A DNA stretch of 64,000 nucleotides, taken from positions 78,453-142,452 of the forward strand of contig JAWKNA010000010.1 of the NCBI GenBank assembly GCA_041391925.1, written 5' to 3'. This DNA comes from JBPOFM01 sp041391925 (GTDB lineage Bacteria; Bacteroidota; Bacteroidia; Flavobacteriales; Flavobacteriaceae). Shown here piece after piece: positions 9,154 through 18,200 of the stretch. The translations under genes and the position numbers were made by a program. The stretch's first letter is position 1. The number at the start of each line of letters is the position of its first letter. A model generated the notes under the pieces. That model ran no database searches and was not told where the DNA came from. It worked only from the letters and a program-made list of their open reading frames with translations.

Positions 9154-11304
9154 ATGGCAGTTTTAAATAAAATTAGACAACAATCGGTTGTACTTATTGT
9201 TGTTATAGCCTTAGCATTATTTGCATTCATTTTATCAGATCTTTTTAGAAAAAGCAATGCATTTTCTGGTTCTCAAGATGTTATTGCCTCTATCAATGGT
9301 ACTGAGATTCATCGCGAAGCCTTTATGGGCAAAGTGGAAATGGCACAACGTCAAATGGGACCAAACGGCACATCTACCCAAGCCATGAACCGAGTATGGG
9401 ATCAAGAAGTGCGTAAGGCCGTTTTACAAAAACAATTTGAGGAATTGGGCTTGACCGTTGAGAAAGATCAAATGAGAGAATTGTTGAAGCAAAACCTTTC
9501 AAGTCTTCCAGATTTCAGTAATGAGGCAGGTGTATTTGATGAAAATAAATTGAATGAATTCATTGCCAACTTAAAAGCCATTAATCCTGATAGAGCACCA
9601 ATTGGTAATTCATTGATAAATTATAACGAATGGGTGGATAGTGAAGCATCCATCGCCATCAGCGGCCAGCAACAATCCTATTTTAATATGATTAAGGCTG
9701 GAATAGCAAGCACTTTGGGAGAAGCCGAAGTGGAATATAATTTAGAAAACGAAACCGTTGACCTTAAATATGTACAGATTGCATATTCAACCATTGCGGA
9801 TAGTCTCGTGAATGTTTCAAAATCTGAAATTAAAGATTACATCAACAATCATAAAAAGAAATTTGAAGTTGAGGCTTCAAGAGATATCAATTTTGTGGAG
9901 TTCAAGGAAGTAGCTTCTGTTGAAGATGAAGACGAAGTAAAAGGCAGTGTTGCTAAAATGTTGGACAACAAAGTAGAATACAATGATGTTTCAAAACTAA
10001 ATGATACCATCGTTGGTTTTAAAAACACGAATGATGTTGAAACATTTATCAATACCTATTCTGATGTAAAATATAATGATGCTTTTGTAAAAAAGGAAAC
10101 CTTGCCATCTGGAGTACAGGACAGTATTTTTAATTTAAGTGTTGGTGCTTTTTACGGTCCATACAAGGATTCTGAAATGTACAAAATTACGAAATTGGTA
10201 GCTGAAAAAACGTTGCCAGATTCTGTAAAAGTTAGACATATTCTTATACCTTTTGTTGGTGCCCAAAGTGCACAACCTGATGTTACCAGAACAGAAGAAG
10301 AAGCCAAAAAAACAGCTGATAGTGTATTGGCCATAGTTAAAGCAAACAAGGCTAAATTCCCGGAGCTTGTGACCGCATTGTCTTCCGATCAGGGAAGTGT
10401 CGAAAAAGGTGGCGAGTACGATTACCATCCATATAACTCCATGGTTTCTGAATTTAATAATTTTGAATTTGAAGGTAAAACTGGAGATATGGGCGTTGTT
10501 AAGACCATTTTCGGATTCCATGTTATTGAAATTTTAGGTCAAAAAGGACAAAGCAAACTGGTAAAAGTTGCAACCTTGGCTCAAAAGATTGAACCCTCTG
10601 AAAAAACAATCGATGCGTCTTTTAATAACGTCTCCAACTTTGAGATTGCAATTCAGAACAAAGATTTCCAAGAGGTTGCCAAAGAGAAAAATTTAGAGAT
10701 TAAGCCAGTCAACAGTATTAAGGAGTTGGATGAAAATATTCCAGGTCTTGGAAGCCAAAGAGCTATCGTTCGATGGGCTTTTGAAGATGGAACAAAAGTT
10801 GGTGACACAAAACGTTTTTCAATACCAAGTGGAGGATATGTAGTGGCTCAAGTTTCGGCCATCAATGAAAAAGGCTTAATGAGTGTTGAAGCAGCGTCAG
10901 CCACAGTAATTCCTGAAATCAGAAAAGATAAAAAAGCTAAAATGATTAGAGACGGAATTAAAGGAAAAACCGTTGAGGAGATTGCAAAAAACAAAAATCT
11001 CTCTGTCATGACGGCATCAGCAGTTAACATGAAGAATCCAACTTTAGCAGGTGCTGGTGTAGAGCCTAAAGTTGTGGGTGCAGCTTTCGGTAGGAAAGTG
11101 GGAGAATCTACTGGTCTTATAGACGGAGAAAAAGGGGTTTACATGGTTTCAGTAACAAACAAAACCCAAGCGCCTAAATTGGACACCTATCAAGCCGTTG
11201 CCAATAGATTGACAACAGCTAGAGTGAACGAAGCCCAAACAAAAGTATATGATGCCTTAAAAGAAGGGGCAGATATTGAAGACCATAGAGCAAAATTCTA
11301 TTAA
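9154..11304 (+). CDS. Periplasmic foldase, PpiD/SurA-like peptidyl-prolyl isomerase
   Basis: A membrane-anchored chaperone with prolyl isomerase fold, acting on proteins leaving the Sec translocon. The N-terminus has one signal anchor (about 12-30, QQSVVLIVVIALALFAFILS) followed by the SurA_N-like helical domain (about 45-180). A parvulin domain lies near 362-475 (VRHILIPF, then SDQGSVEKGGEYDY, then GFHVIEI). The 716 residues match flavobacterial PpiD homologues. The stretch of about 200 nt before it shows a -7-like TATTTTCG but no clear -33. A strong terminator follows. Confidence 0.88.
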   Translation: MAVLNKIRQQSVVLIVVIALALFAFILSDLFRKSNAFSGSQDVIASINGTEIHREAFMGKVEMAQRQMGPNGTSTQAMNRVWDQEVRKAVLQKQFEELGLTVEKDQMRELLKQNLSSLPDFSNEAGVFDENKLNEFIANLKAINPDRAPIGNSLINYNEWVDSEASIAISGQQQSYFNMIKAGIASTLGEAEVEYNLENETVDLKYVQIAYSTIADSLVNVSKSEIKDYINNHKKKFEVEASRDINFVEFKEVASVEDEDEVKGSVAKMLDNKVEYNDVSKLNDTIVGFKNTNDVETFINTYSDVKYNDAFVKKETLPSGVQDSIFNLSVGAFYGPYKDSEMYKITKLVAEKTLPDSVKVRHILIPFVGAQSAQPDVTRTEEEAKKTADSVLAIVKANKAKFPELVTALSSDQGSVEKGGEYDYHPYNSMVSEFNNFEFEGKTGDMGVVKTIFGFHVIEILGQKGQSKLVKVATLAQKIEPSEKTIDASFNNVSNFEIAIQNKDFQEVAKEKNLEIKPVNSIKELDENIPGLGSQRAIVRWAFEDGTKVGDTKRFSIPSGGYVVAQVSAINEKGLMSVEAASATVIPEIRKDKKAKMIRDGIKGKTVEEIAKNKNLSVMTASAVNMKNPTLAGAGVEPKVVGAAFGRKVGESTGLIDGEKGVYMVSVTNKTQAPKLDTYQAVANRLTTARVNEAQTKVYDALKEGADIEDHRAKFY

Positions 11305-11323
11305 TAAATCATTGGAAATATAT

Positions 11324-11357
11324 AAAAAAAGGCTTCACATTGTGAAGCCTTTTTTTC
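11324..11357 (+). terminator. Terminator after the PpiD-like gene
   Basis: Stem aggcttcaca / tgtgaagcct (11330-11350) is followed by a run of seven T on the plus strand. Confidence 0.8.
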
Positions 11358-11424
11358 TTGGGATACCTTAAAAAATAATTTTAATTTTTGTATCTTCATC
11401 TTATGTAACAATCTAAAATATAGC

Positions 11425-11832
11425 ATGATGAAAACATATATTACACTATTTGCCTTGGTAACACTTTTTTTTGTTGGAAGCTATTCTGCAGCAGCTCAAA
11501 TTGATAAAAAAAGTGAACAAAATGAATATGCCATTAAGAAAAGACAAATGGCTGAAGCTCAAACACGTCATCTGACTCCCGAGACTATTGCCGAACAGCA
11601 AACGGAAAACTTAAAAGAATTATTAAACCTTGATGAGAGACAAGAAGCAAGGATTTATGAAATTTGTCTTTCCGTTGAAAGAAAAATGGCGGAACTTTCC
11701 AATATTTCATCGGAGGAAAAACGAATGGATGGAGTAAAAGACTTGGAGAGTGTCAAAAATGCAAAGATTAAAGAAGCTTTGACAGAAGAGCAATATACCA
11801 CTTACCTCAATTCATTAACGAATGAAAAGTAA
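11425..11832 (+). CDS. Small secreted helical protein, Spy/LTxxQ-like
   Basis: A 135-residue secreted protein with signal peptide ending SAAAQ (about residue 25). The mature part is almost wholly charged helix and ends with a KIKEALTEEQYTTYLNSL segment, like the LTxxQ motif of Spy/CpxP periplasmic proteins. Two more proteins of the same plan lie at 23.6-24.5 kb. Function is unknown; a chaperone or stress role is only an analogy. It sits alone between two terminators. Confidence 0.7.
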   Translation: MMKTYITLFALVTLFFVGSYSAAAQIDKKSEQNEYAIKKRQMAEAQTRHLTPETIAEQQTENLKELLNLDERQEARIYEICLSVERKMAELSNISSEEKRMDGVKDLESVKNAKIKEALTEEQYTTYLNSLTNEK

Positions 11833-11868
11833 TAAAAAAGAGGCTCTAATTTTAGAGCCTCTTTTTTG
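11833..11868. terminator. Bidirectional terminator between converging genes
   Basis: Palindrome aagaggctctaa/ttagagcctctt with A and T runs on the two sides serves the Spy-like gene on the left and the DUF4136 gene on the right. Confidence 0.8.
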
Positions 11869-11870
11869 TT

Positions 11871-12464
11871 TTACTGTTCCATGCCTGGAGGATATTTTTC
11901 CATTATTTTAGAGACAAATTCCTGAATGCGTTCTTCTTTTTTGTCCATCTTTTGTGACAAATAACCAGTTCCCATTCCTTGCCATATCAACTCTTTTTTG
12001 TTGGCATCAATAAGGTCAATATATAGAGTGCCTTCAGTTGAAGTGGACACTGATGTATTGTAATTGTTCCAATACCAAGGACTCCATCCCCAACCATAGC
12101 CATAAGGACCAAATCCATTATTGTAAACATTCACTTTTTCACGCGATTTAGTAAAAATACTCACAAGCATATCAGGGCTTTCAGATTTGGTGAACCCTTT
12201 TGCCATCAATTCTGATTCAATGGCTCGAAGTATTCTTCTCTTATCCAAATCACTGATTTCTGCTTTGTCAATTCCTGTTTTGTAGAATGCAAAAGTTTTG
12301 TACTGATTAAAATTTGCATTTTTATCATAATCTGAGGCAACTCTGACCGAGCTACAGGATGCCATTAATACAAACAGCATCACAAATGGTACTATTTTAA
12401 TAATTCTTTTACTCACGCCACCAATAGTATACGGGTGTTCGTGAACATTTTTCAATTGTTTCAT
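11871..12464 (-). CDS. DUF4136 lipoprotein
   Basis: A 197-residue protein with the DUF4136 pattern: VASDYDKNANFNQYKTFAF after the lipobox and a C-terminal YIDLIDANKKELIWQGMGTGYL segment. The lipobox Cys (VLMASC) lies unusually far in, near residue 37, because the ORF begins with a polar leader (MKQLKNVHEHPYTIGG); an internal start is possible but no later ATG fits a signal as well. A Gly/Tyr/Trp-rich loop (GFGPYGYGWGWSPWYW) lies in the middle. It begins 17 nt after hutU and is probably cotranscribed with it. Function is unknown for the family. Confidence 0.8.
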   Translation of the reverse strand: MKQLKNVHEHPYTIGGVSKRIIKIVPFVMLFVLMASCSSVRVASDYDKNANFNQYKTFAFYKTGIDKAEISDLDKRRILRAIESELMAKGFTKSESPDMLVSIFTKSREKVNVYNNGFGPYGYGWGWSPWYWNNYNTSVSTSTEGTLYIDLIDANKKELIWQGMGTGYLSQKMDKKEERIQEFVSKIMEKYPPGMEQ

Positions 12465-12481
12465 TGCTTTTTTATTTATGG

Positions 12482-14491
12482 TTATAACGAGTTCAATAAA
12501 TTTTCATCAACAGTGTTTGGAAGCGTTACTTTTAAATTAGGTTCAAGTTCCATGGCACGTTTGATGGCAAAGACAGCTTCTTCGTTTCGCGCCCAACTAC
12601 GGCGTGCAATCCCATTGTTCACATCCCAAAAAAGCATTGATTTTAAGCGTCTTTCCGCGTCTTTAGTACCATCAAGAACCATACCAAATCCACCGTTGAT
12701 AACTTCTCCCCAGCCAACGCCACCTCCATTGTGAATGCTGACCCAAGTAGCACCTCTAAAGCTATCACCAATCACATTTTGAATGGCCATATCAGCTGTA
12801 AAACGTGATCCATCATAAATGTTGCTAGTTTCTCTGTAAGGTGAATCGGTTCCTGAAACATCATGATGGTCACGACCTAGAACAACATATCCAATATCTC
12901 CATTTGCAATGGCATCATTAAATGCCTTGGCGATTTTCATTCGGCCTTCGGCATCGGCATATAAAATCCTAGCTTGGGAACCTACAACCAATTTATTTTC
13001 TTGTGCACCCTTGATCCATTGGATATTGTCTGCCATTTGTTGTTGAATTTCCTTTGGTGAATGTCTTTTTATCTCTTCAAGAACTTTACAGGCAATGACA
13101 TCTGTTTTTTCTAAATCTTCAGGTTTGCCTGACGTGCATACCCAACGGAAAGGACCAAAACCATAATCGAAACACATCGGTCCCATAATGTCCTGAACAT
13201 AACTTGGATATTTAAACTCTCGACCTAAGGTGGGAGTGTCTGCCTGTACATCTGCTCCGGCACGAGAGGCTTCCAATAGGAATGCATTTCCATAATCAAA
13301 GAAGTATGTACCTTTGGCAGTATGTTTATTGATTGCCTTGGCATGGCGACGTAAGGTTTCTTGGACTTTCTCTTTAAAAAGCTTAGGGTTTTTTGCCATC
13401 ATGTCATTGGCAGCCTCAAAAGACATATCGACTGGATAATATCCTCCTGCCCAAGGATTGTGCAACGAAGTTTGATCACTGCCCAAATCGATATGAATAG
13501 TTTCTTTATCAAACTTCTCCCAAACGTCCACCACGTTGCCCAAATAGGCAATAGATATTGTTTCTTGTGTTTCCTTGGCCCGCTGCACTCGCTCAACAAG
13601 CTTATCTAAATCCGTGATTTTTTCGTCTATCCAACCCTGATCTAATCGTACTTGAGTGATTTTAGGATTGACTTCTGCGCAGACTGTGATGCAACCAGCA
13701 ATGTTTCCTGCCTTTGGTTGTGCACCACTCATGCCACCCAAACCTGAAGTGACAAACAAGCTTCCTTTTGGGGATTTCTTTATTTTTCTAAAACCGTTCA
13801 AAACTGTGATGGTCGTGCCATGAACAATGCCTTGTGGACCGATGTACATATAGCTCCCTGCGGTCATCTGTCCATATTGCGTGACACCGAGTGCATTGAA
13901 TTTTTCCCAGTCATCAGGTTTTGAATAATTAGGAATCATCATTCCGTTGGTAACAACTACCCTTGGAGCTTCTTTATGTGATGGGAAGATGCCCATGGGA
14001 TGTCCGGAATACATTACCAAGGTTTGTTCATCATTCATTTCAGATAGATATTTCATGGTCAATCTGTACTGCGCCCAATTGGAGAACACCGCACCATTGC
14101 CTCCATAGGTAATGAGTTCATGTGGGTGTTGCGCCACTGCTTCATCAAGATTGTTCTGAATCATCAGCATGATGGCAGCAGCTTGTTTGGATTTAGACGG
14201 ATACTCTTCAATGGGCCTTGCATACATTCGGTAATCAGGACGCAAACGGTACATATAGATTCTTCCGTAAGTCTCCAGTTCGTGCTTGAATTCTGGAAGC
14301 AATTCTTTATGATGCTTTTTATCAAAGTAGCGCAAGGCGTTCTTTAAAGCCAGTTTCTTCTCTTCTGAACTTAGAATATCCTTTCTTTTTGGCGCGTGAT
14401 TGATGGAAGTATCGTAGGGTTTTGCAGGTGGAAGTACATTAGGTATTCCTTCTTTTATCAATTCGTCAAAGGATATGGTGCTTACTGGCAT
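12482..14491 (-). CDS. hutU: Urocanate hydratase
   Basis: HutU converts urocanate to imidazolonepropionate, the second step of histidine breakdown, using NAD as an electrophile. The 669-residue chain shows SGLGGMSGAQPKAGNIAG (NAD-binding glycine-rich segment, near 280) and, further on, the urocanase core with GPMCFDYGFGPFRWVCTSG and VSIHNGGGVGWGEVINGGFGM. I start at 14491 (MPVSTISFDEL): the longer reading frame upstream is the end of the DUF5522 gene in another frame. The start shares its A with that gene's stop (TAATG). No hutH, hutI or hutG lies in the window. Confidence 0.93.
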   Translation of the reverse strand: MPVSTISFDELIKEGIPNVLPPAKPYDTSINHAPKRKDILSSEEKKLALKNALRYFDKKHHKELLPEFKHELETYGRIYMYRLRPDYRMYARPIEEYPSKSKQAAAIMLMIQNNLDEAVAQHPHELITYGGNGAVFSNWAQYRLTMKYLSEMNDEQTLVMYSGHPMGIFPSHKEAPRVVVTNGMMIPNYSKPDDWEKFNALGVTQYGQMTAGSYMYIGPQGIVHGTTITVLNGFRKIKKSPKGSLFVTSGLGGMSGAQPKAGNIAGCITVCAEVNPKITQVRLDQGWIDEKITDLDKLVERVQRAKETQETISIAYLGNVVDVWEKFDKETIHIDLGSDQTSLHNPWAGGYYPVDMSFEAANDMMAKNPKLFKEKVQETLRRHAKAINKHTAKGTYFFDYGNAFLLEASRAGADVQADTPTLGREFKYPSYVQDIMGPMCFDYGFGPFRWVCTSGKPEDLEKTDVIACKVLEEIKRHSPKEIQQQMADNIQWIKGAQENKLVVGSQARILYADAEGRMKIAKAFNDAIANGDIGYVVLGRDHHDVSGTDSPYRETSNIYDGSRFTADMAIQNVIGDSFRGATWVSIHNGGGVGWGEVINGGFGMVLDGTKDAERRLKSMLFWDVNNGIARRSWARNEEAVFAIKRAMELEPNLKVTLPNTVDENLLNSL

Positions 14492-14652
14492 TACTTTTTT
14501 TTTAATGAATTTTGATTGAAACCATAAGGGCAGTGTCTGCAACCACTTTCGCAACAATAGCCACGCTTTAGGAGGTATTGTTCTGTGAAGCATCGGTAGC
14601 CTTCAGGTGTTAGATAATAATCGCCATCCTCAAGTGGGACAATTTTCTTCAT
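14491..14652 (-). CDS. DUF5522 cysteine-rich small protein
   Basis: A 53-residue protein, found by translating the gap upstream of hutU. It carries cysteines 21, 33, 34, 38 and 41 in RGYCCESGCRHCPYGF, the hallmark of DUF5522 proteins of Bacteroidota; the pattern suggests metal binding but no function is known. The N-terminal half (LEDGDYYLTPEGYRCFTEQYLLKRG) also fits the family. Its stop overlaps the hutU start by one base, so it should be translated with hutU. An exact TATCTTTG -7 box ends 6 nt before the ATG, so the transcript may be almost leaderless. Confidence 0.8.
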   Translation of the reverse strand: MKKIVPLEDGDYYLTPEGYRCFTEQYLLKRGYCCESGCRHCPYGFNQNSLKKK

Positions 14653-14658
14653 ATCTTA

Positions 14659-14666
14659 CAAAGATA
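14659..14666 (-). promoter_or_regulatory. -7 promoter element before DUF5522-hutU
   Basis: TATCTTTG on the minus strand is an exact TAnnTTTG match. It lies only 6 nt from the ATG at 14652. No TTG is seen at the usual -33 position, so the promoter may be weak or activator dependent. Confidence 0.5.
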
Positions 14667-14701
14667 ATGTAAATTGGAGAGATTTTTGAAGTGGATATTT
14701 T

Positions 14702-15025
14702 ATGATTTTAGTTTCCAAATATATGGTTCCAAAAGGATATACAGGCATTACGTTGTTTCCTTTTGTGTTCATTAAACATGCACAATTGAAAGAAAATGCG
14801 GTTTTTTTGAACCATGAACGTATTCATTTGCGACAGCAGATGGAGCTATTGGTAGTACCATTTTTTGTGTGGTATGGCGTAGAGTTCTTGATACGATATC
14901 TTCGTTGTAGAGATTGGAATCTGTCATATCGGAGTATTTCCTTTGAGCACGAGGCTTATGCAAATGAGGAGTGTCCCGATTATCTTCAGAAACGTACTTT
15001 CTGGAATTTTCGCCAGTACCTTTAA
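14702..15025 (+). CDS. Small membrane protein with HExxH motif, unknown function
   Basis: A 107-residue protein with HERIH at 38-42 and an acidic residue in FEHEAYAN at 81-88, the spacing of a gluzincin-type zinc site, around one hydrophobic segment (about 49-66). The N-terminal part is moderately hydrophobic. The whole is far too short for a standard metalloprotease. It is divergent from the DUF5522-hutU operon with 49 bp between starts. Whether it binds zinc or cleaves anything is inference; the motif and context residues (NHERIHLRQQ, EAYAN) resemble M48/M56-like peptidases. Confidence 0.7.
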   Translation: MILVSKYMVPKGYTGITLFPFVFIKHAQLKENAVFLNHERIHLRQQMELLVVPFFVWYGVEFLIRYLRCRDWNLSYRSISFEHEAYANEECPDYLQKRTFWNFRQYL

Positions 15026-15086
15026 GGTGATTATTTTGAATAAAAATTAGAACTATGTTACTACCTAATTTATACTGCCTATATAC

Positions 15087-15152
15087 GCAGTTAATACGGA
15101 GTAAATACGGAGTTAATACGAAGTAAATACGAAGTAGTAGCGAAGTGACACT
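15087..15152. repeat. Six tandem 11-bp repeats
   Basis: Units of 11 bp start at 15087, 15098, 15109, 15120, 15131 and 15142. The first four follow g(c/g/a)agt(t/a)aatac closely (for example gcagttaatac, ggagtaaatac, ggagttaatac, gaagtaaatac); the last two (gaagtagtagc, gaagtgacact) are degenerate. The unit is about one helical turn. It lies between two converging genes. Confidence 0.75.
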
Positions 15153-15202
15153 TTTTTGACCCTTGCTAAAATGGAGAGTATTTTGATTATTAAGTTTGTT
15201 AC

Positions 15203-15239
15203 CAAAAAAAAGACCCACAGATAAAAGTGGGTCTTTTTC
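15203..15239 (-). terminator. Terminator of the type IX-secreted adhesin gene
   Basis: Stem agacccac/gtgggtct (15211-15234) with an 8-nt loop; on the minus strand it runs into eight T. Confidence 0.8.
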
Positions 15240-15258
15240 AATCTATTTTAAGCTGTTA

Positions 15259-18200
15259 TCAATAAATAACTTTTTTGATTTTCTGTTGACCGTTGTACAA
15301 GGTGGCTTTCACTATCAAGGTGCCTTTGCTTTGGTTGACAAGATTGATCTTGAACTCCAAGGCATTGACATCTTTATAGTTTGCTAACACCCTGCCCAAA
15401 ACATCGTACACCATAATGGTGTTGATAGGGCTGTTACCTGAAGTCACTTTGATATAATCATTCAAACCTATGATATTGAAACCAAAATTGGCTACTTCAT
15501 CTGGCGTACTCAATGTTTCATTTGTATAGCGTAAAATGAACCGATCATTAAAGGTACCGCTCTCAGAGGTAAATTCATAAGGCGCTATACGCAAATCATA
15601 AATGACATTCAAGTAAGTGTCTTCGAGATAGATGTTTTGCGACGGATCAGTGAACAATCCATCCACTGAATTGATGGCTATTTTGTAGTTGCCTGGCTGT
15701 GAGGTGATAATTCCAAGAGGAACCATGTCTTCTTGGTCAAAAGGTAAAGCCCTACCTTGAATAGCCAATTCTCTTTCGCCAAGTAACGAATATAATTTTG
15801 CATCTGAATCACTAACATCATAGCCGTCATACAATCGATCTTGATTGTTAGTTGCATTTTGAATATAGCCCACTAGCGTTGAAGAGACTGTAGAAATTGA
15901 TGAATCTATCAACTCAAGCCAAATACGATGGCGTTCTAGGGTTCTTAAAAAATTATCGTTTGCAAGAGTTCTTGAACGCATCCCATTATTGAAGGTTACA
16001 TTGGCATTGACACCAACAGCATCATCCATTTGTATAAAAAATGATTGACCAGAGGCAATACTTCCATTGAACACATTTGGATTGGCACCTGAGGAGTTAT
16101 AAGATACATAATTGGCAACTACATAATTTGAGGCATAATCACCATAAAATGGATCGGTTATTGAACCTGGTAGTCCAGCACGCTGCCATAAATAGATTGT
16201 TCCTAATACTGGAGGGGGATTGTCGGCCAATAAGGAAGCATTGGTAACAATGAAGTCATCAGCCGATATAGCTGAAGGGTACGGATTCCCAACTAAATTC
16301 CAGTTATCATCAATGTCATAAGCCAATGAGTTACCTGCACCTGCATAAGTTACAGGGTTAGGTGGAGATGTGTATGTACCTCTGGTAATAGGAACGGTTA
16401 TAATGCCATTGTTTGGTCGTCCTGTAAATTGTGCATTATCTACGGGAATAGGAGCTGGTGGTGTAGCAAGTCCCCTTACTATATAGCCCTTACCTACTGT
16501 CATTGGACCGGAAGCTGCTACCCATGTTCCATAATTGATACCATTGTAGGTTGGGTTCCATTGCCAACGCAATTCTGAAGCTGCAGTATTGATATCATTG
16601 ACACTAAACCCTTCTACAGGTGATGACCAATATACATAGTTTTGTGAACCAACTCCAGTTGCTTCTCGTTGCACACGAATGCTGCCTGTATTGTTGTTGG
16701 TTGCTACATCGGTCAACTGTATCAAGCTACCGGTGCTTCTGATCAATACATCGCCGTTGGGTTGTACGTTCAGATCGTCCACTATTTCTAAATAGGTATC
16801 AGCATTAATCGTTAGTGAACCATTATTTCGTACTGAGACATTTTTAGCCAAAGCGGTAACACTTGGTGGCGTAGGAATTGTACCTCCTGCCACTACAATA
16901 TCAGCTATTGGGGAACGGTTATTGGAAGTTGCCACATCAGGAATGATCACACAATCCGCTGCAGTTGGAACCCCCACAGGTGTCCAGTTGGTGTCTAGAT
17001 ACCAGTTTGTATTTACCGAACCATTCCATACTTTATCACCTACGGTTACCACAGTATCATCGGTTCTTACGTATGGCGCGCCACAGGCAGGGGTGTATGT
17101 AACTTCTGCTCTATAAGTTGTGGTTACGTTTGGACATACATTTGGAGTGTCATTACCATCAAGCCCTGGTATGTAAGCAAACCCACTTCCTGAATCGGCC
17201 AGCCATCGTATAGAGGTAATATCTCCATCATCTGGTACAAAACGCCAAGCTTCCCCTGCTGTCACAACCCAATTTGGATCGAGGGTATTTCTACATGGTG
17301 CTGCAATACCATCGGTAGCATTGTGTTGAAGACCTACTGATGCATTCCCATCATTCCAACTACCTGTATCAATTCTTTTTTCTTGGATGTAAATTTCAAT
17401 AATATTGGTGTTTTTATAAAGTACCATTTTACCGGAATATCTAATGGAATTATTGCCAAAATTGCCATTATCGAACATTGGTACGTTTTCCCAAACGAGG
17501 ATCATCCGTTCGCAGCCGGGAGTATTATCAATGGTTCGCCCAATTAGTTTGCCTGCTGCAGCTACACTTGGGTCGATATCGTGATGGACTCCAAAAATGG
17601 AGGGTCCAAAATAGTAATCAGATCCTAGAGAGGCATTTATGGCATTCGGAATATTGTATATGGTACGATACCCCGAGCCTCCTCCAGCTAGCCTTGCTGA
17701 ATCAAATGAAATCACTCCGTTCGCTCCATATACAAAGTCATTATAAGTGGTGCCGTAGAAACAAAATGCCCAAGGCAATGTTATGATGTTTGAAAATGTG
17801 TCATCGGCAAGACCAGCAATAGGAAGAAAGGCACTGGCTGAGGTGACATTACTATACGGGATTTGTTCCACACGATAACGACTGGTATTTCCAATTTTAA
17901 TATATTCTGCTTCCAAATCTACACAACCACCCGAAGAGCAGTTAATTGATGGTGGATTGGCCCCATTCAGTCCAAGCCCTCCTGCGACTACCCCACAACT
18001 AGGCTGTAATGTTGGGTCAGGACCCGAACTACAACAGCTTAAGGATAGCGAGAATGTTCCCGTTGGCGGAGTGGAAGTACCGTTAGCTGCCACATAGACA
18101 TAATAGGTGGTGCCCAGCACTGAATTAAAAGAAACACTTTCAGTTTGCCCGGCTCCCCCTCCTGCATTGGTACAGCCACTAGGGACATTTGCAAAACCAG

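Noticed and set aside
14492..14593. N-terminal extension of hutU to 703 residues
   Set aside because: The extra frame overlaps the DUF5522 gene in another frame and lacks family features; the start at 14491 is coupled to the DUF5522 stop.
15087..15152. CRISPR array
   Set aside because: Units of 11 bp are contiguous, without spacers, and no cas gene is near.
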